In this document: positions 10,510-18,942 of the stretch, piece after piece
Position numbering within the stretch: position 1 is the first letter of the stretch
Layout: every line of letters begins with the position of its first letter
Made by a program: the position numbers and the translations under genes
The notes under the pieces: generated by a model
Database searches by the model: none
What the model saw: only the letters and a program-made list of their open reading frames with translations
Told to the model about the DNA's origin: nothing
Assembly (NCBI GenBank): GCA_015057405.1
Contig: SVEK01000022.1
Location: 1-49,949 of the forward strand
DNA length: 49,949 bases
Source: Lachnospiraceae bacterium
GTDB lineage: Bacteria > Bacillota > Clostridia > Lachnospirales > Lachnospiraceae
Direction: 5' to 3'

Positions 10510-11106
10510 CTACATACGCACTCTTCCTTCAAGCGCTCTCATTAACGTTACTTCGTCAACATATTCCAAATCTCCTCCAACCGGAACACCGCTTGCAATT
10601 CTGGTAACGTTAATGCCTGAAGGCTTAATATATTTACTGAGAATCATAGCCGTGGCTTCTCCTTCAGTTGTTGAGCCTGTAGCCAAAATAACTTCATCAA
10701 CATCCCCTTCAAGACGTTTTAACAATTCTCTCACCTTGATATCTGCAGGACTGATTCCAAGCTGGGGATTAACAACCCCATGCAGTACATGATACACGCC
10801 GTCATATTGACCTGTCTTTTCATATGCCACCAAATCCTTAGGCTCTTCAACGACCATAATGACTTTATGATTGCGCTTACTGCTTCTGCATATCGGACAA
10901 ACTTCTTCATCTGTAATCGTATAACATTCATTACAGTATTTTACCTTTTCTCTTGCGGTAACCATTGCTTCCGAAAGACTCTTAACATGCTCCTTCGGCA
11001 TGTTAATAATGTGAAATGCGAGACGGGTAGCTGTTTTTACTCCAAGCCCGGGCAGTCTCGTTAACTCTTCTATTAAAGAATTGATTGTTTTACTGTAGTG
11101 TTCCAT
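10510..11106 (-). CDS. recR: Recombination protein RecR
   Basis: Works with RecF and RecO to load RecA at gaps. ATG 11106 is chosen over an ATG 6 bp upstream because GGGAGGG would abut the latter, and the product (MEHYSKTINSLIEELTRLPG) then has the usual 198 aa. Helix-hairpin-helix (LPGLGVKTATRLAFH), four-cysteine zinc finger (CNEC...CPIC) and Toprim domain (VVEEPKDLVAYEKTGQY) are all present. The usual dnaX-ebfC neighbours are not here; it stands between hypE and the NlpC/P60-like gene. Confidence 0.96.
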   Translation of the reverse strand: MEHYSKTINSLIEELTRLPGLGVKTATRLAFHIINMPKEHVKSLSEAMVTAREKVKYCNECYTITDEEVCPICRSSKRNHKVIMVVEEPKDLVAYEKTGQYDGVYHVLHGVVNPQLGISPADIKVRELLKRLEGDVDEVILATGSTTEGEATAMILSKYIKPSGINVTRIASGVPVGGDLEYVDEVTLMRALEGRVRM

Positions 11107-11260
11107 CTCCATACCCTCCCGTTAATCAGATAATCTCTACATATCACATCACTCATGTGTATTATTCAAATACGTTCTCTTCTACATCGTAAGCTGCATT
11201 CTCATGAGCACTCCATGCGTACTCGCTCCATTTTTTATAATTCGCGATAATAAAATTCGC

Positions 11261-12241
11261 TTAGCAAATTCGCGGCAAGCCTTCTCCAATGAGCACACCT
11301 ACACCTCTTTTTCCTCCCAGGGGAGTAATCATAGATACTCCTTCACCCGTCTTTACGGTTCCTATTATCGCCGCATCTGCACCGTATCTGCTCTCACGGA
11401 TGATACGAACTGCTTGGTCTGCATCCTCAGAAGCCACTACCGCTACCATCTTTCCTTCATTTCCCATATGCATTATATCTAATCCGAGAATTTTGCAAAA
11501 TGACTTAACCTGATTTGACACCGGAATAAGCTCCTCTTCCAGCTCAATGGCACATTTCGAAGTTTCTGCCAGCTCATTAAGTACGGTTCCGAGACCACCT
11601 CTTGTTATATCTCTCATTGCATGAACTTTAATTCCTGCATCTATCAGTCCGAGGACCATTTCATTAAGCGGTGCACAGTCACTTTCTATTGAATTATCTA
11701 TACTCATTCTTTCACTTAATATTGCGGCGTGGTGATCACCCATGTTGCCGGATACTATAATTACATCTCCCTCCGAACACAAACTGCTCCCCACATTAAC
11801 TTCCTCCGGAACAAAACCGACACCACTTGTATTGATATACATTCCGCCACTGCCTTCAACTACCTTAGTATCTCCGGCGACAATAATAACTCCCGCTTCC
11901 CGGGCAGTCAGGGCCATAGAATGAACTATCTTGGCAAGCTCATCTGTATCAGCTCCTGTTTCAAGTATAAAACCGCATGTTAAATACTTAGGAACCGCAC
12001 CTCTCATAAGAAGATCATTAACCGTTCCGCATACTGCAAGTCTTCCTATATCTCCTCCCTTGAACACAAGAGGAGTAACCACAAAGCTATCAGTAGTTAT
12101 AGCTATTCTTCCGCTTCCTTCCACTACTGCACTGTCTTCCATTTGTCCTAAAACAGGATTAGAAAATTCCTTTGCAAATATACTGTCTATAAGTTCTGAT
12201 GTTGATTGTCCTCCACTTCCGTGGGCAAGTGTTATTTTCAT
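11261..12241 (-). CDS. hypE: Hydrogenase maturation protein HypE
   Basis: Dehydrates the HypF-made thiocarbamoyl group on its own C-terminal cysteine to thiocyanate, the source of the active-site CN ligands. ATG 12241 follows GGAGGAATTATAT and gives MKITLAHGSGGQ; 326 aa, normal size. PurM-like folds with IAITTDSFVV and DITRGGLG, and the protein ends in PRIC, whose last residue is the modified cysteine. It is the last gene of hypF-C-D-E. After the TAA the same frame stays open for another 32 codons (11165-11260), which cannot be part of a functional HypE. Confidence 0.96.
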   Translation of the reverse strand: MKITLAHGSGGQSTSELIDSIFAKEFSNPVLGQMEDSAVVEGSGRIAITTDSFVVTPLVFKGGDIGRLAVCGTVNDLLMRGAVPKYLTCGFILETGADTDELAKIVHSMALTAREAGVIIVAGDTKVVEGSGGMYINTSGVGFVPEEVNVGSSLCSEGDVIIVSGNMGDHHAAILSERMSIDNSIESDCAPLNEMVLGLIDAGIKVHAMRDITRGGLGTVLNELAETSKCAIELEEELIPVSNQVKSFCKILGLDIMHMGNEGKMVAVVASEDADQAVRIIRESRYGADAAIIGTVKTGEGVSMITPLGGKRGVGVLIGEGLPRIC

Positions 12242-12326
12242 ATATAATTCCTCCATATCATCCCGAAATCTGTTAAGTGTCTCAATTCTTTCTACCGAAA
12301 CTCCCAACACTCATCCGGCTGATATA

Positions 12327-13370
12327 TTATTTTCTCTTATTAACGTAGTAATTGTAACAGGAGCCTTCCGTGGAAACCATACAAGCCCCCTGAGGTGATG
12401 CAGGCGTACATACTTTTCCGTACAGTGGGCATTGGGTAGGCGATTTTATTCCTACTACAACCTCCCCGCAACTGCACCCTTTATTAAACATGGCATCTTC
12501 AACTAATTCTTCGCTTCCCGCATCATACTGTTTATATTCATCTCGCAAAACCATTCCTGAGTTTTCAATAACGCCAAGCCCTCGCCATGCCGCTGCACAT
12601 GATCTGAAATATTTATTGGTGGTTTCCCTGGCTTTAACATTACCTTCTGCAGTGACTGCCGAAGGATACAGATTCTTAACGACTCCTCTGCCTTTTGTTT
12701 TAACAAGACTGTATATCGCCGCAAGAAGCTCAGGCCCCGTAAATCCCGCCACCGCAAAAGGTAGCGAAAGTTCATCGGCAAGTCTGGCGTATTCGTCACT
12801 TCCCGTTATGACACTCACATGTCCCGGCGCAATAAATCCGTCAATCGCGCCTCCTAACCTACTGACTTTTCTAATAGCCTCCGGCATTGTTTTAAGTGCA
12901 GTAAGAATCTTTATATTATTAATATTTCTCTTAATTACTTCATCTAGAAGAAGTCCGTACAAAGGGGTGGTTGTTTCAAATCCCACTGCAGCAAACACAT
13001 AATCTGTTCCCGGATTGTTAATTGCATGCTCTATCATATCAAGGGGTGAGTATACCATAAGTGTGTTACCGCCTTCTGCTGCCGCCTCGGAAAGCGAATA
13101 TCTGGTGCCCCTCACCCTCATCATATCTCCAAATGTAACAACACACGTGTCCTTTTGTCCGGACAGGCTTACAAGCTTATCAATATAAGCTGCCACTGTA
13201 ACACAAACCGGGCATCCCGGTCCCGAAACAAGCCTTATTTTATCCGATAAAATATCCGGAATTCCATTTTCTGATATGGCTGCCGTGTGGGTTCCGCACA
13301 CCTCCATAAGAGTAACCGGCTCCCCGTCATATTCCCTTAAAAATCTGCTTATTGATTTTATATCAGGCAT
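12327..13370 (-). CDS. hypD: Hydrogenase maturation protein HypD
   Basis: Iron-sulfur scaffold that with HypC assembles the Fe(CN)2CO unit. 347 aa from ATG 13370, placed 7 bases after GAGGAG; a TTG two codons earlier is less likely. Diagnostic motifs are EVCGTHT, SGPGCPVCV, AVGFETTTP, TGPELL and a C-terminal cysteine cluster (GCSCGEV...QCPLYGKVC) for the [4Fe-4S] centre. The start lies inside the end of hypC (8-bp overlap), implying coupled translation of the HypC-HypD partners. Confidence 0.97.
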   Translation of the reverse strand: MPDIKSISRFLREYDGEPVTLMEVCGTHTAAISENGIPDILSDKIRLVSGPGCPVCVTVAAYIDKLVSLSGQKDTCVVTFGDMMRVRGTRYSLSEAAAEGGNTLMVYSPLDMIEHAINNPGTDYVFAAVGFETTTPLYGLLLDEVIKRNINNIKILTALKTMPEAIRKVSRLGGAIDGFIAPGHVSVITGSDEYARLADELSLPFAVAGFTGPELLAAIYSLVKTKGRGVVKNLYPSAVTAEGNVKARETTNKYFRSCAAAWRGLGVIENSGMVLRDEYKQYDAGSEELVEDAMFNKGCSCGEVVVGIKSPTQCPLYGKVCTPASPQGACMVSTEGSCYNYYVNKRK

Positions 13371-13584
13371 CTGCAATCTCCTCTAATTCCTTAAACAATT
13401 CCACCATATCCATGGCTTCCTTTCGATTCATTTTCTGAATAATCATTCCTGCATGTACAAGAACATAGTCGTCCTCTTTTACATCCACAACTCCCGCATG
13501 GGCGCGAACAGTATTTCCTTCAAAATCTACGGTTGCCATATTATCTTCCATGGCAACAACCCTTCCGGGTAATGCTACACACAT
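13363..13584 (-). CDS. hypC: Hydrogenase maturation chaperone HypC
   Basis: 73 aa chaperone that carries the Fe(CN)2CO group to the large subunit. The start is ATG 13584, giving MCVALPG; HypC needs the cysteine directly after Met, which rules out the TTG two codons upstream. RBS AGGAAGG is about 8 bases upstream. The beta-barrel core (TVDFEGNTVRAHAGVVDV) and the acidic C-terminal helix are present. Follows hypF after 117 bp of non-coding DNA and overlaps hypD. Confidence 0.96.
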   Translation of the reverse strand: MCVALPGRVVAMEDNMATVDFEGNTVRAHAGVVDVKEDDYVLVHAGMIIQKMNRKEAMDMVELFKELEEIADA

Positions 13585-13613
13585 ACCCAAACCCTTCCTT
13601 TCATACGAATATT

Positions 13614-13684
13614 ATATTTTATATCAACAAGTCTTGATTATTGCTATAGCTATTTAAGCAATATATTTTAACCAACAATTCTTG
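13614..13684. repeat. Imperfect direct repeats flanking a small inverted repeat, hypF-hypC gap
   Basis: Two copies of about 22 bp (ATATTTTATATCAACAAGTC... at 13614-13636 and ATATTTTAACCAACAATTC... at 13663-13684) flank ATTGCT...AGCAAT. The block fills the gap between hypF and hypC. It could be a partial attenuator or binding site; nothing proves a function. Confidence 0.4.
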
Positions 13685-13701
13685 TTTAACACTATTAAAT
13701 A

Positions 13702-16140
13702 TTAATCAATACTCTTAAGTCGATGTGTCGCAACGTATCCTTGTCCCAGTGCTATTCCACCGTCATTCATAGGCACTTGCTCGTTGTAATACACCTCGTG
13801 TCCGTATTCTCGCAATTTCTCTGTTATTTCTGTCATAATAATTCTGTTCATAAATACTCCGCCTGATAATGCCACGGGAATTCCCGTAGGGTTGGCAGGA
13901 TATTCTTTGTAAAAATGTACCGTTACATACTCAACAACCGCATCTGCTATTGCCTTGTGAAAACCATATGCAACAGCAGCTTTCTTTGTAAAACTATCAC
14001 AATTATTTGATATTATTATGTCAGCAACAGATTTAATAAGTCCTATTGTATCCCATACACCGTCCTTATACTCAAGACGAATCTTTTCGATATATTTTTC
14101 ACCGGCCGTTTTATCATCATTCGTAGCGGACTTATCACGGTCTTCCAACCACACGTTGGCTGCCTTCTCTAGTGCCATGGCACATTCGCCTTCGTAACTG
14201 TTGTACTCTCTGATACCGATTAATGCACATACGGCATCAAACAATCTTCCCATACTGGATGATTTTACGGCACCTACTGAATAATTAACGGCCGCTTCTA
14301 TTATAGCATATTTTTTTTCTGTATCTTCATCAATTTTATCATATACATCATCCAACCTGATTTGGGATGCCTTTAGGTAACACATAAGGGCAAGAGTTGC
14401 ATCCTTTGCAGCCTCATCTCCACCCACCATTGTTATTGGCGAAAGATGAGTAAGCCTTTCAAATTCAGCACCTTCACATAAAAGCACCTCACTACCCCAT
14501 ATGGTATCATCGGTACCCATACCGGTTCCGTCAAATGCAATTCCAAGCACTTTTCCCGTCAAATTATGTTCTGCCATAACCGATGCAATATGAGCATGAT
14601 GATGTTGTACCGGTATTATTTTATCATAATCAAACATCATTTTAGATATCTGGGAACTATAATATCTCGGATGCATATCACAGGCAAGCACGGTGGGCTT
14701 TAATCTGTGAAGTTTAGCAAGTCTCTTGATGTTGCTTTTCCATGCACCTGCAGCATCCATGTCATCAAGGTCTCCAAAATACTGGCTCATCACCGCTTGT
14801 CCCTGCTTGAAATAACAAAATGATCCCTTAAGGTCTCCCCCCGATGCAAGTATCGTTGCGTCACTTTTTTCTTTAACTTTTATCGGAAGCGGAACGTATC
14901 CCCTCCCACGTCGTACAATCTGGCATTTTCCGTCAAATACCCGCACAATTGAATCATCTAACGGTGTAAGTATATCTCTGTCATTAGACAACACGGCCGA
15001 AACAATTCCTTTGCACATTACAAGATGTTCCATATTTTCATTGTCAGTTATTATTGGTTCGCCGCCAAGATTACCGCTAGTCATTACTAACGGACCACAC
15101 TCATTAACAAGGTACATTTGTACCGGATTACAAGGAAGCATGGCACCGATATACGCACTGTCTCCGCATATTTCCGGATAAAAATCTCTGTTACCTGATT
15201 TTTTCAAAAGGACAATTGGTCTTGCAGTATTTTGTAAAAGCTTTGCTTCTTCTTCATTAACCTGTGCGTACTCTCTAATCCGGTCTATGTCGGCAAACAT
15301 AACCGCAAAGGCTTTATTTTGTCGTCTCTTTAATTCCCGAAGCTTTCTAAGCGGAGTAATATCATCTGTTCTGCATACAAAATGATACCCTCCTATATCT
15401 TTAACTGCCACAATTTTTCCGTTATTAAGTAATTCTATCGTCCTCTCTATGGCAGTATTATCGTCAATCTCATTTTCTGTTATAAATGTGCTGCATAATT
15501 CTTCATCCGTCTCATCACATTTTTTATCATAATTCCCGTCAAAAACTTTCAAGTTGAGACGGGGACCACACTCCCTACATGCAATGGTCTGTGCGTGACA
15601 TCTTATATCTTCTATAGTTTCATACTCTTTTCTGCAGTCATGGCACATGTTAAACTTTCCCATGGTTGTTGTATCCCTGTCATACGGAATGTCTTTTATA
15701 ATACTGTATCTTGGCCCACAGCCGGTGCAGCTTATAAAATAATGACTACTCCTTCGGTTTTCCTCATCATACATTTCTTCTATACAACTGTCACAAGTGG
15801 CGATATCAGGAGATATAACCGGAATAATATAATCTGACTTTAAGTTTGCTGACTTACTTGTAACGATAACAAATTTTTCCGTAGTTTCAGGCTCCGAAGT
15901 TATTATTGCATTCGATTCTTTTGTTTCGATGTGGGTAATTAACGCCTGAGGCGGCGCACTTAAAGTAAGGCGTCGGACATATTCATCCAGCGCCTCTTTG
16001 TCTCCGATAATATTAATCACTACAATTCCATTACAATTCTGCACAAATCCCGCAAGATTAAGTTCATCAGCAATCCTTTTTGCAAATGGCCGAAAACCAA
16101 CTCCCTGCACGATTCCGTACACATTAATTACCAATGTCAT
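13702..16140 (-). CDS. hypF: Carbamoyltransferase HypF
   Basis: Converts carbamoyl phosphate to the thiocarbamoyl group placed on HypE. ATG 16140 follows AAGGAGTATCTGC. Domains in order: acylphosphatase (1-90, GIVQGVGFRPF), two zinc fingers (C116/C119/C138/C141 and C166/C169/C188/C191), YrdC-like (about 235-400, KDIGGYHFVC) and Kae1-like carbamoyltransferase (about 420-805, with QHHHAH). At 812 aa it is longer than the usual 750 or so, mainly through an acidic insert after the second zinc finger (about 200-230) and a loop near 645-670. Sits downstream of echF across a 278-bp gap that holds a large palindrome. Confidence 0.97.
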   Translation of the reverse strand: MTLVINVYGIVQGVGFRPFAKRIADELNLAGFVQNCNGIVVINIIGDKEALDEYVRRLTLSAPPQALITHIETKESNAIITSEPETTEKFVIVTSKSANLKSDYIIPVISPDIATCDSCIEEMYDEENRRSSHYFISCTGCGPRYSIIKDIPYDRDTTTMGKFNMCHDCRKEYETIEDIRCHAQTIACRECGPRLNLKVFDGNYDKKCDETDEELCSTFITENEIDDNTAIERTIELLNNGKIVAVKDIGGYHFVCRTDDITPLRKLRELKRRQNKAFAVMFADIDRIREYAQVNEEEAKLLQNTARPIVLLKKSGNRDFYPEICGDSAYIGAMLPCNPVQMYLVNECGPLVMTSGNLGGEPIITDNENMEHLVMCKGIVSAVLSNDRDILTPLDDSIVRVFDGKCQIVRRGRGYVPLPIKVKEKSDATILASGGDLKGSFCYFKQGQAVMSQYFGDLDDMDAAGAWKSNIKRLAKLHRLKPTVLACDMHPRYYSSQISKMMFDYDKIIPVQHHHAHIASVMAEHNLTGKVLGIAFDGTGMGTDDTIWGSEVLLCEGAEFERLTHLSPITMVGGDEAAKDATLALMCYLKASQIRLDDVYDKIDEDTEKKYAIIEAAVNYSVGAVKSSSMGRLFDAVCALIGIREYNSYEGECAMALEKAANVWLEDRDKSATNDDKTAGEKYIEKIRLEYKDGVWDTIGLIKSVADIIISNNCDSFTKKAAVAYGFHKAIADAVVEYVTVHFYKEYPANPTGIPVALSGGVFMNRIIMTEITEKLREYGHEVYYNEQVPMNDGGIALGQGYVATHRLKSID

Positions 16141-16276
16141 GCAGATACTCCTTAAATATTCGAATTATCTATAAATTAAAACGATGTTTAATTACATTCA
16201 TCAATTTTACTTTACATAATCAGCCGAAAACTTCCCCCGGCTAACTAAAAAAAATTTACTACGTTCTAAATAAATC

Positions 16277-16412
16277 TATGGGCCGAACCTGCATTATATT
16301 TCAAGGTACTCAGCCACTGTCGGCACTCAGTACATGTACTACACATACTGATGTGCCCTCCCGTATGGCGAGTCGTAAAAATGTGTCTTAAAATATAATG
16401 CCGGCCGACCCA
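16277..16412. repeat. 136-nt palindromic (rod-like) intergenic element between echF and hypF
   Basis: The ends are inverted repeats: ATGGGCCGAACCTGCATTATA at the left and its near-complement (CATTATATTTT preceded by GGCCG, on the minus strand) at the right. Moving inward, ACTCGCCA pairs with TGGCTGAGT, GGCAC with GTGCC and TCAGTA with TACTGA, so nearly the whole element folds into one imperfect hairpin on either strand. No open frame is evident. It could be a MITE-like intergenic repeat or an mRNA processing/stabilising structure in the ech-hyp transcript. No known riboswitch pattern was recognised. Confidence 0.6.
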
Positions 16413-16418
16413 TTTATC

Positions 16419-16988
16419 TTATTTAAACTCGATACACTTCTTAGGACATTTTGCCTTACATACTCCGCAGTGTGCACACGCAGACTCATCTAACGTCCAT
16501 GTTTTATTAGGTCTGTCTACCGTAATTGCATTGGCAGGACAGTTCTTAGCACACAATCCACAGAATACACACTCATCAAGATTAGCAACAGGAAGCTTAT
16601 CTGAAATATCCTCAGCCGGAGCTGCGGCCTCTTCCTTCTTCTCTACAGGCTTACCCTGATATGTGTCAACAACCTTCTCGGCAGCAGGGTCGGTATATGC
16701 ATTTTCTGTATGGAGACAGTTTTTAGGACAACCTTCTACACAGTTTGCACACTGTACACATCCCATTCTCTCAATTGACCATGTTCTTGCATTTCTGTCA
16801 ACTGTTATTGCCCCGGATGGACACTTTCTACTACACAATCCACAGAAAAGACAGTCATCAATATCAATAACAATCTTTCCGCGATATCTTTCTTTATATT
16901 CCTTCTTTACAAAAGGATATCCGTATGTTGCAGGCTTTGAAAACAAATTCTTAAGTGCAAATCCTGCAAACTTCATTGGCTTTGCCAC
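16419..16988 (-). CDS. echF: EchF-like polyferredoxin subunit with four [4Fe-4S] motifs
   Basis: Electron-input subunit of the Ech hydrogenase. GTG 16988 lies 8 bases after AGGAGG (a TTG two codons earlier would be too close). 189 aa with four CxxCxxCxxxCP motifs at 46-57, 77-88, 140-151 and 171-182. Residues 42-92 and 136-186 are an internal duplication with identical 31-residue spacing between motifs, joined by a Glu/Ala/Pro-rich linker (about 100-135). The Methanosarcina EchF has a single two-cluster unit, so this one carries twice the clusters. It follows echE by 12 bp and ends the structural genes. Confidence 0.93.
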   Translation of the reverse strand: MAKPMKFAGFALKNLFSKPATYGYPFVKKEYKERYRGKIVIDIDDCLFCGLCSRKCPSGAITVDRNARTWSIERMGCVQCANCVEGCPKNCLHTENAYTDPAAEKVVDTYQGKPVEKKEEAAAPAEDISDKLPVANLDECVFCGLCAKNCPANAITVDRPNKTWTLDESACAHCGVCKAKCPKKCIEFK

Positions 16989-17000
16989 TGTCAATCCCTC

Positions 17001-18080
17001 CTATCGTTCTGTACAGCTAACACATGGGTCAATTGTCAATACCAAAATAGGTACATCAGCATAATCACAACCCTGAAGAATCTTGGTTAATGGAGCAAGA
17101 TTAGTAAAGGTAGGAGTGCGGACACGAGCCCTATCAAGATACTTAGTTCCGTTAGCTTTAATATAGAATATAGCTTCACCACGAGGTTGCTCAAGTCTTA
17201 CAAATGCTTCACCATTAGGATTGCCCTTAACTGTTGTTGCAATATCTCCGTCAGGAATCTGCTTAACAGCTTTTCTTATAATGTCAAATGACTGGAACAA
17301 TTCTCCTATACGCACTTCACATCTTGCATATGAATCACAATTATTACTTGTAATAATCTTAAAATCAATATCATTGTATGCTGCATATCCAAGCTTTCTT
17401 GTATCAATCGCAATTCCGCTTGCTCTCATCATAGGACCAACTGCTCCGTATGTAATTGCATCCTCTTTGCTAAGAACACCAACATTCTTAAGTCTTGAAA
17501 TAACAGTAATGTCTGTAAGGAATACATCACAAAGCTTCTTAAGTTCTTCTTCCATAGCATCAAACTCTTTAACAAAGCTTTCAAGCATCTGCTTATCCAT
17601 ATCCTTAAGCACACCACCAACTTTGTTAACGGAGAATATTACTCGACCACCTGTAGATGCTTCGAACATATCAAGAATCTTTTCTCTCATTCTCCAGCAC
17701 TGATAAAACAGAGCCTCAAATCCAAAAGCATCAGCTAAAAGTCCAAGCCACAAAAGATGACTGTGAGTACGTGACATCTCACACCAGATTGTACGAAGAT
17801 ATTTACTTCTGTCAGGTATTTCAACATCAAATATTCTCTCAAGTGCTTCGCAATATCCCATTCCGTGCATAAAACTACAGATACCGCAAATACGCTCTAT
17901 TACATACATATAATCATTAAAGTCTCTCTTCTCAATGAGCTTTTCAAGACCTCTGTGAATAAATCCAATTGATGGAATTGCCTCAATAACCTTTTCATCT
18001 TCAAGCACTAAGTCAAGATGAATTGGCTCCGGAAGAACCGGATGCTGAGGTCCAAAAGGCACTATACTTCTTTTACCCAT
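17001..18080 (-). CDS. echE: Ech hydrogenase large ([NiFe]) subunit
   Basis: Catalytic subunit that reduces protons to H2. 359 aa from ATG 18080 (RBS GGAAGGAG). Both nickel-binding motifs are intact: RICGIC (Cys65, Cys68) and DPCVSC (Cys353, Cys356). Only Thr-Glu-Arg follows the last cysteine, so there is no C-terminal extension to cleave. That agrees with what is known for CooH and Methanosarcina EchE and with the lack of a maturation endopeptidase gene here. The fold is shared with NuoD of complex I. Close spacing to echD (15 bp) and echF (12 bp) shows one operon. Confidence 0.97.
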   Translation of the reverse strand: MGKRSIVPFGPQHPVLPEPIHLDLVLEDEKVIEAIPSIGFIHRGLEKLIEKRDFNDYMYVIERICGICSFMHGMGYCEALERIFDVEIPDRSKYLRTIWCEMSRTHSHLLWLGLLADAFGFEALFYQCWRMREKILDMFEASTGGRVIFSVNKVGGVLKDMDKQMLESFVKEFDAMEEELKKLCDVFLTDITVISRLKNVGVLSKEDAITYGAVGPMMRASGIAIDTRKLGYAAYNDIDFKIITSNNCDSYARCEVRIGELFQSFDIIRKAVKQIPDGDIATTVKGNPNGEAFVRLEQPRGEAIFYIKANGTKYLDRARVRTPTFTNLAPLTKILQGCDYADVPILVLTIDPCVSCTER

Positions 18081-18095
18081 AATAAGGTCTCCTTC

Positions 18096-18437
18096 CTATT
18101 TTTTAAATGGTGCTTCAACTTCTATACGATAAAACTTATTATCATAATCGAGTCCTATTGATTCTATCTTTACTCCGAACAACTCTTTCATTTCGTTCTC
18201 ATAAAACGCAGCTGAAGGGAAAAGGTCGCTGATGCTGACAATCTTAACATCTGCATCTAAAACGATACGATAATTGATGAATTCATAATCCATAGCAAAT
18301 GAATAAGACAATTCGTATCCGCCTTCAATACTAGTTGCACATATCTGCACAAGTCTTGCATTATTCCTTTTCATTTCAAGAGCCTTTAATGGAAGTTCGG
18401 TACTGTCAATAACAGTAAGTTCATAATTCTCCCTCAT
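18096..18437 (-). CDS. echD: Ech hydrogenase subunit D (NuoC-like)
   Basis: 113 aa, homologous to the 30-kDa NuoC subunit in short form. Recognised by SYSFAMDYEFINYRI and the hallmark SISDLFPSAAFYENEMKELF near the end, which matches the complex I signature of tight-packing residues (ES...A..ERE-type). It sits between the small and large subunits as in echABCDEF. RBS AAAAGAGG before ATG 18437; the 55-bp gap to echC is the largest between the Ech structural genes. Confidence 0.9.
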   Translation of the reverse strand: MRENYELTVIDSTELPLKALEMKRNNARLVQICATSIEGGYELSYSFAMDYEFINYRIVLDADVKIVSISDLFPSAAFYENEMKELFGVKIESIGLDYDNKFYRIEVEAPFKK

Positions 18438-18492
18438 ACTCTACCTCTTTTCTAATCTAAGTTCAAAATAGCTATTCTTCACATGCCGGATA

Positions 18493-18930
18493 TTACATTC
18501 CTGCCTTAGCAGCTTCATCCTGCTTACGCTGAAGAATCTCTACACCTTTAACTACGCCGTCAATAATTGACTCAGGTCTTGCAGCGCATCCCGGAACATA
18601 TACGTCAACAGGAATAACCTTATCTGCTCCACCTAAAATATTATAACACTCCTTGAACACACCACCGTTACATGCACATATTCCAACTGCTACAACAACC
18701 TTTGGATTAGGCATCTGTGAATAAATCTGCTCAACAACAGCTTTATTCTGTGTATTAATTCCTCCTGTAATGAGAAGAATATCTGCATGCTTAGGATTAC
18801 CTGTATTAATTACACCAAATCTTTCAACATCATAAACCGGAGTAAGACATGCAAGAACCTCAATATCACATCCATTACAGCTACTTCCATCATAATGCAT
18901 TATCCATGGTGATTTTGAAACTTTTCCCAT
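18493..18930 (-). CDS. echC: Ech hydrogenase small subunit (NuoB-like)
   Basis: 145 aa; holds the proximal [4Fe-4S] cluster between EchF and the NiFe site. Ligands visible at Cys18 and Cys21 (SSCNGCDIE), Cys85 (VGICACNGG) and Cys115 (VPGCAARPE), the normal spacing for NuoB/EchC. RBS TAAGGAGG before ATG 18930. 12 bp after echB. Confidence 0.96.
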   Translation of the reverse strand: MGKVSKSPWIMHYDGSSCNGCDIEVLACLTPVYDVERFGVINTGNPKHADILLITGGINTQNKAVVEQIYSQMPNPKVVVAVGICACNGGVFKECYNILGGADKVIPVDVYVPGCAARPESIIDGVVKGVEILQRKQDEAAKAGM

Positions 18931-18942
18931 TATCTCGCCTCC

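Noticed and set aside
12490..13002. 170-codon open frame on the plus strand inside hypD
   Set aside because: Antisense shadow of a clear HypD gene; low-complexity, no family features and no RBS.
16277..16412. Nickel/cobalt (NiCo) riboswitch before hypF
   Set aside because: Location is tempting, but the element folds as one long rod and not as a four-way junction, and the conserved junction sequence was not found.
17221..17703. 160-codon open frame on the plus strand inside echE
   Set aside because: Antisense shadow of EchE, which carries all catalytic motifs.
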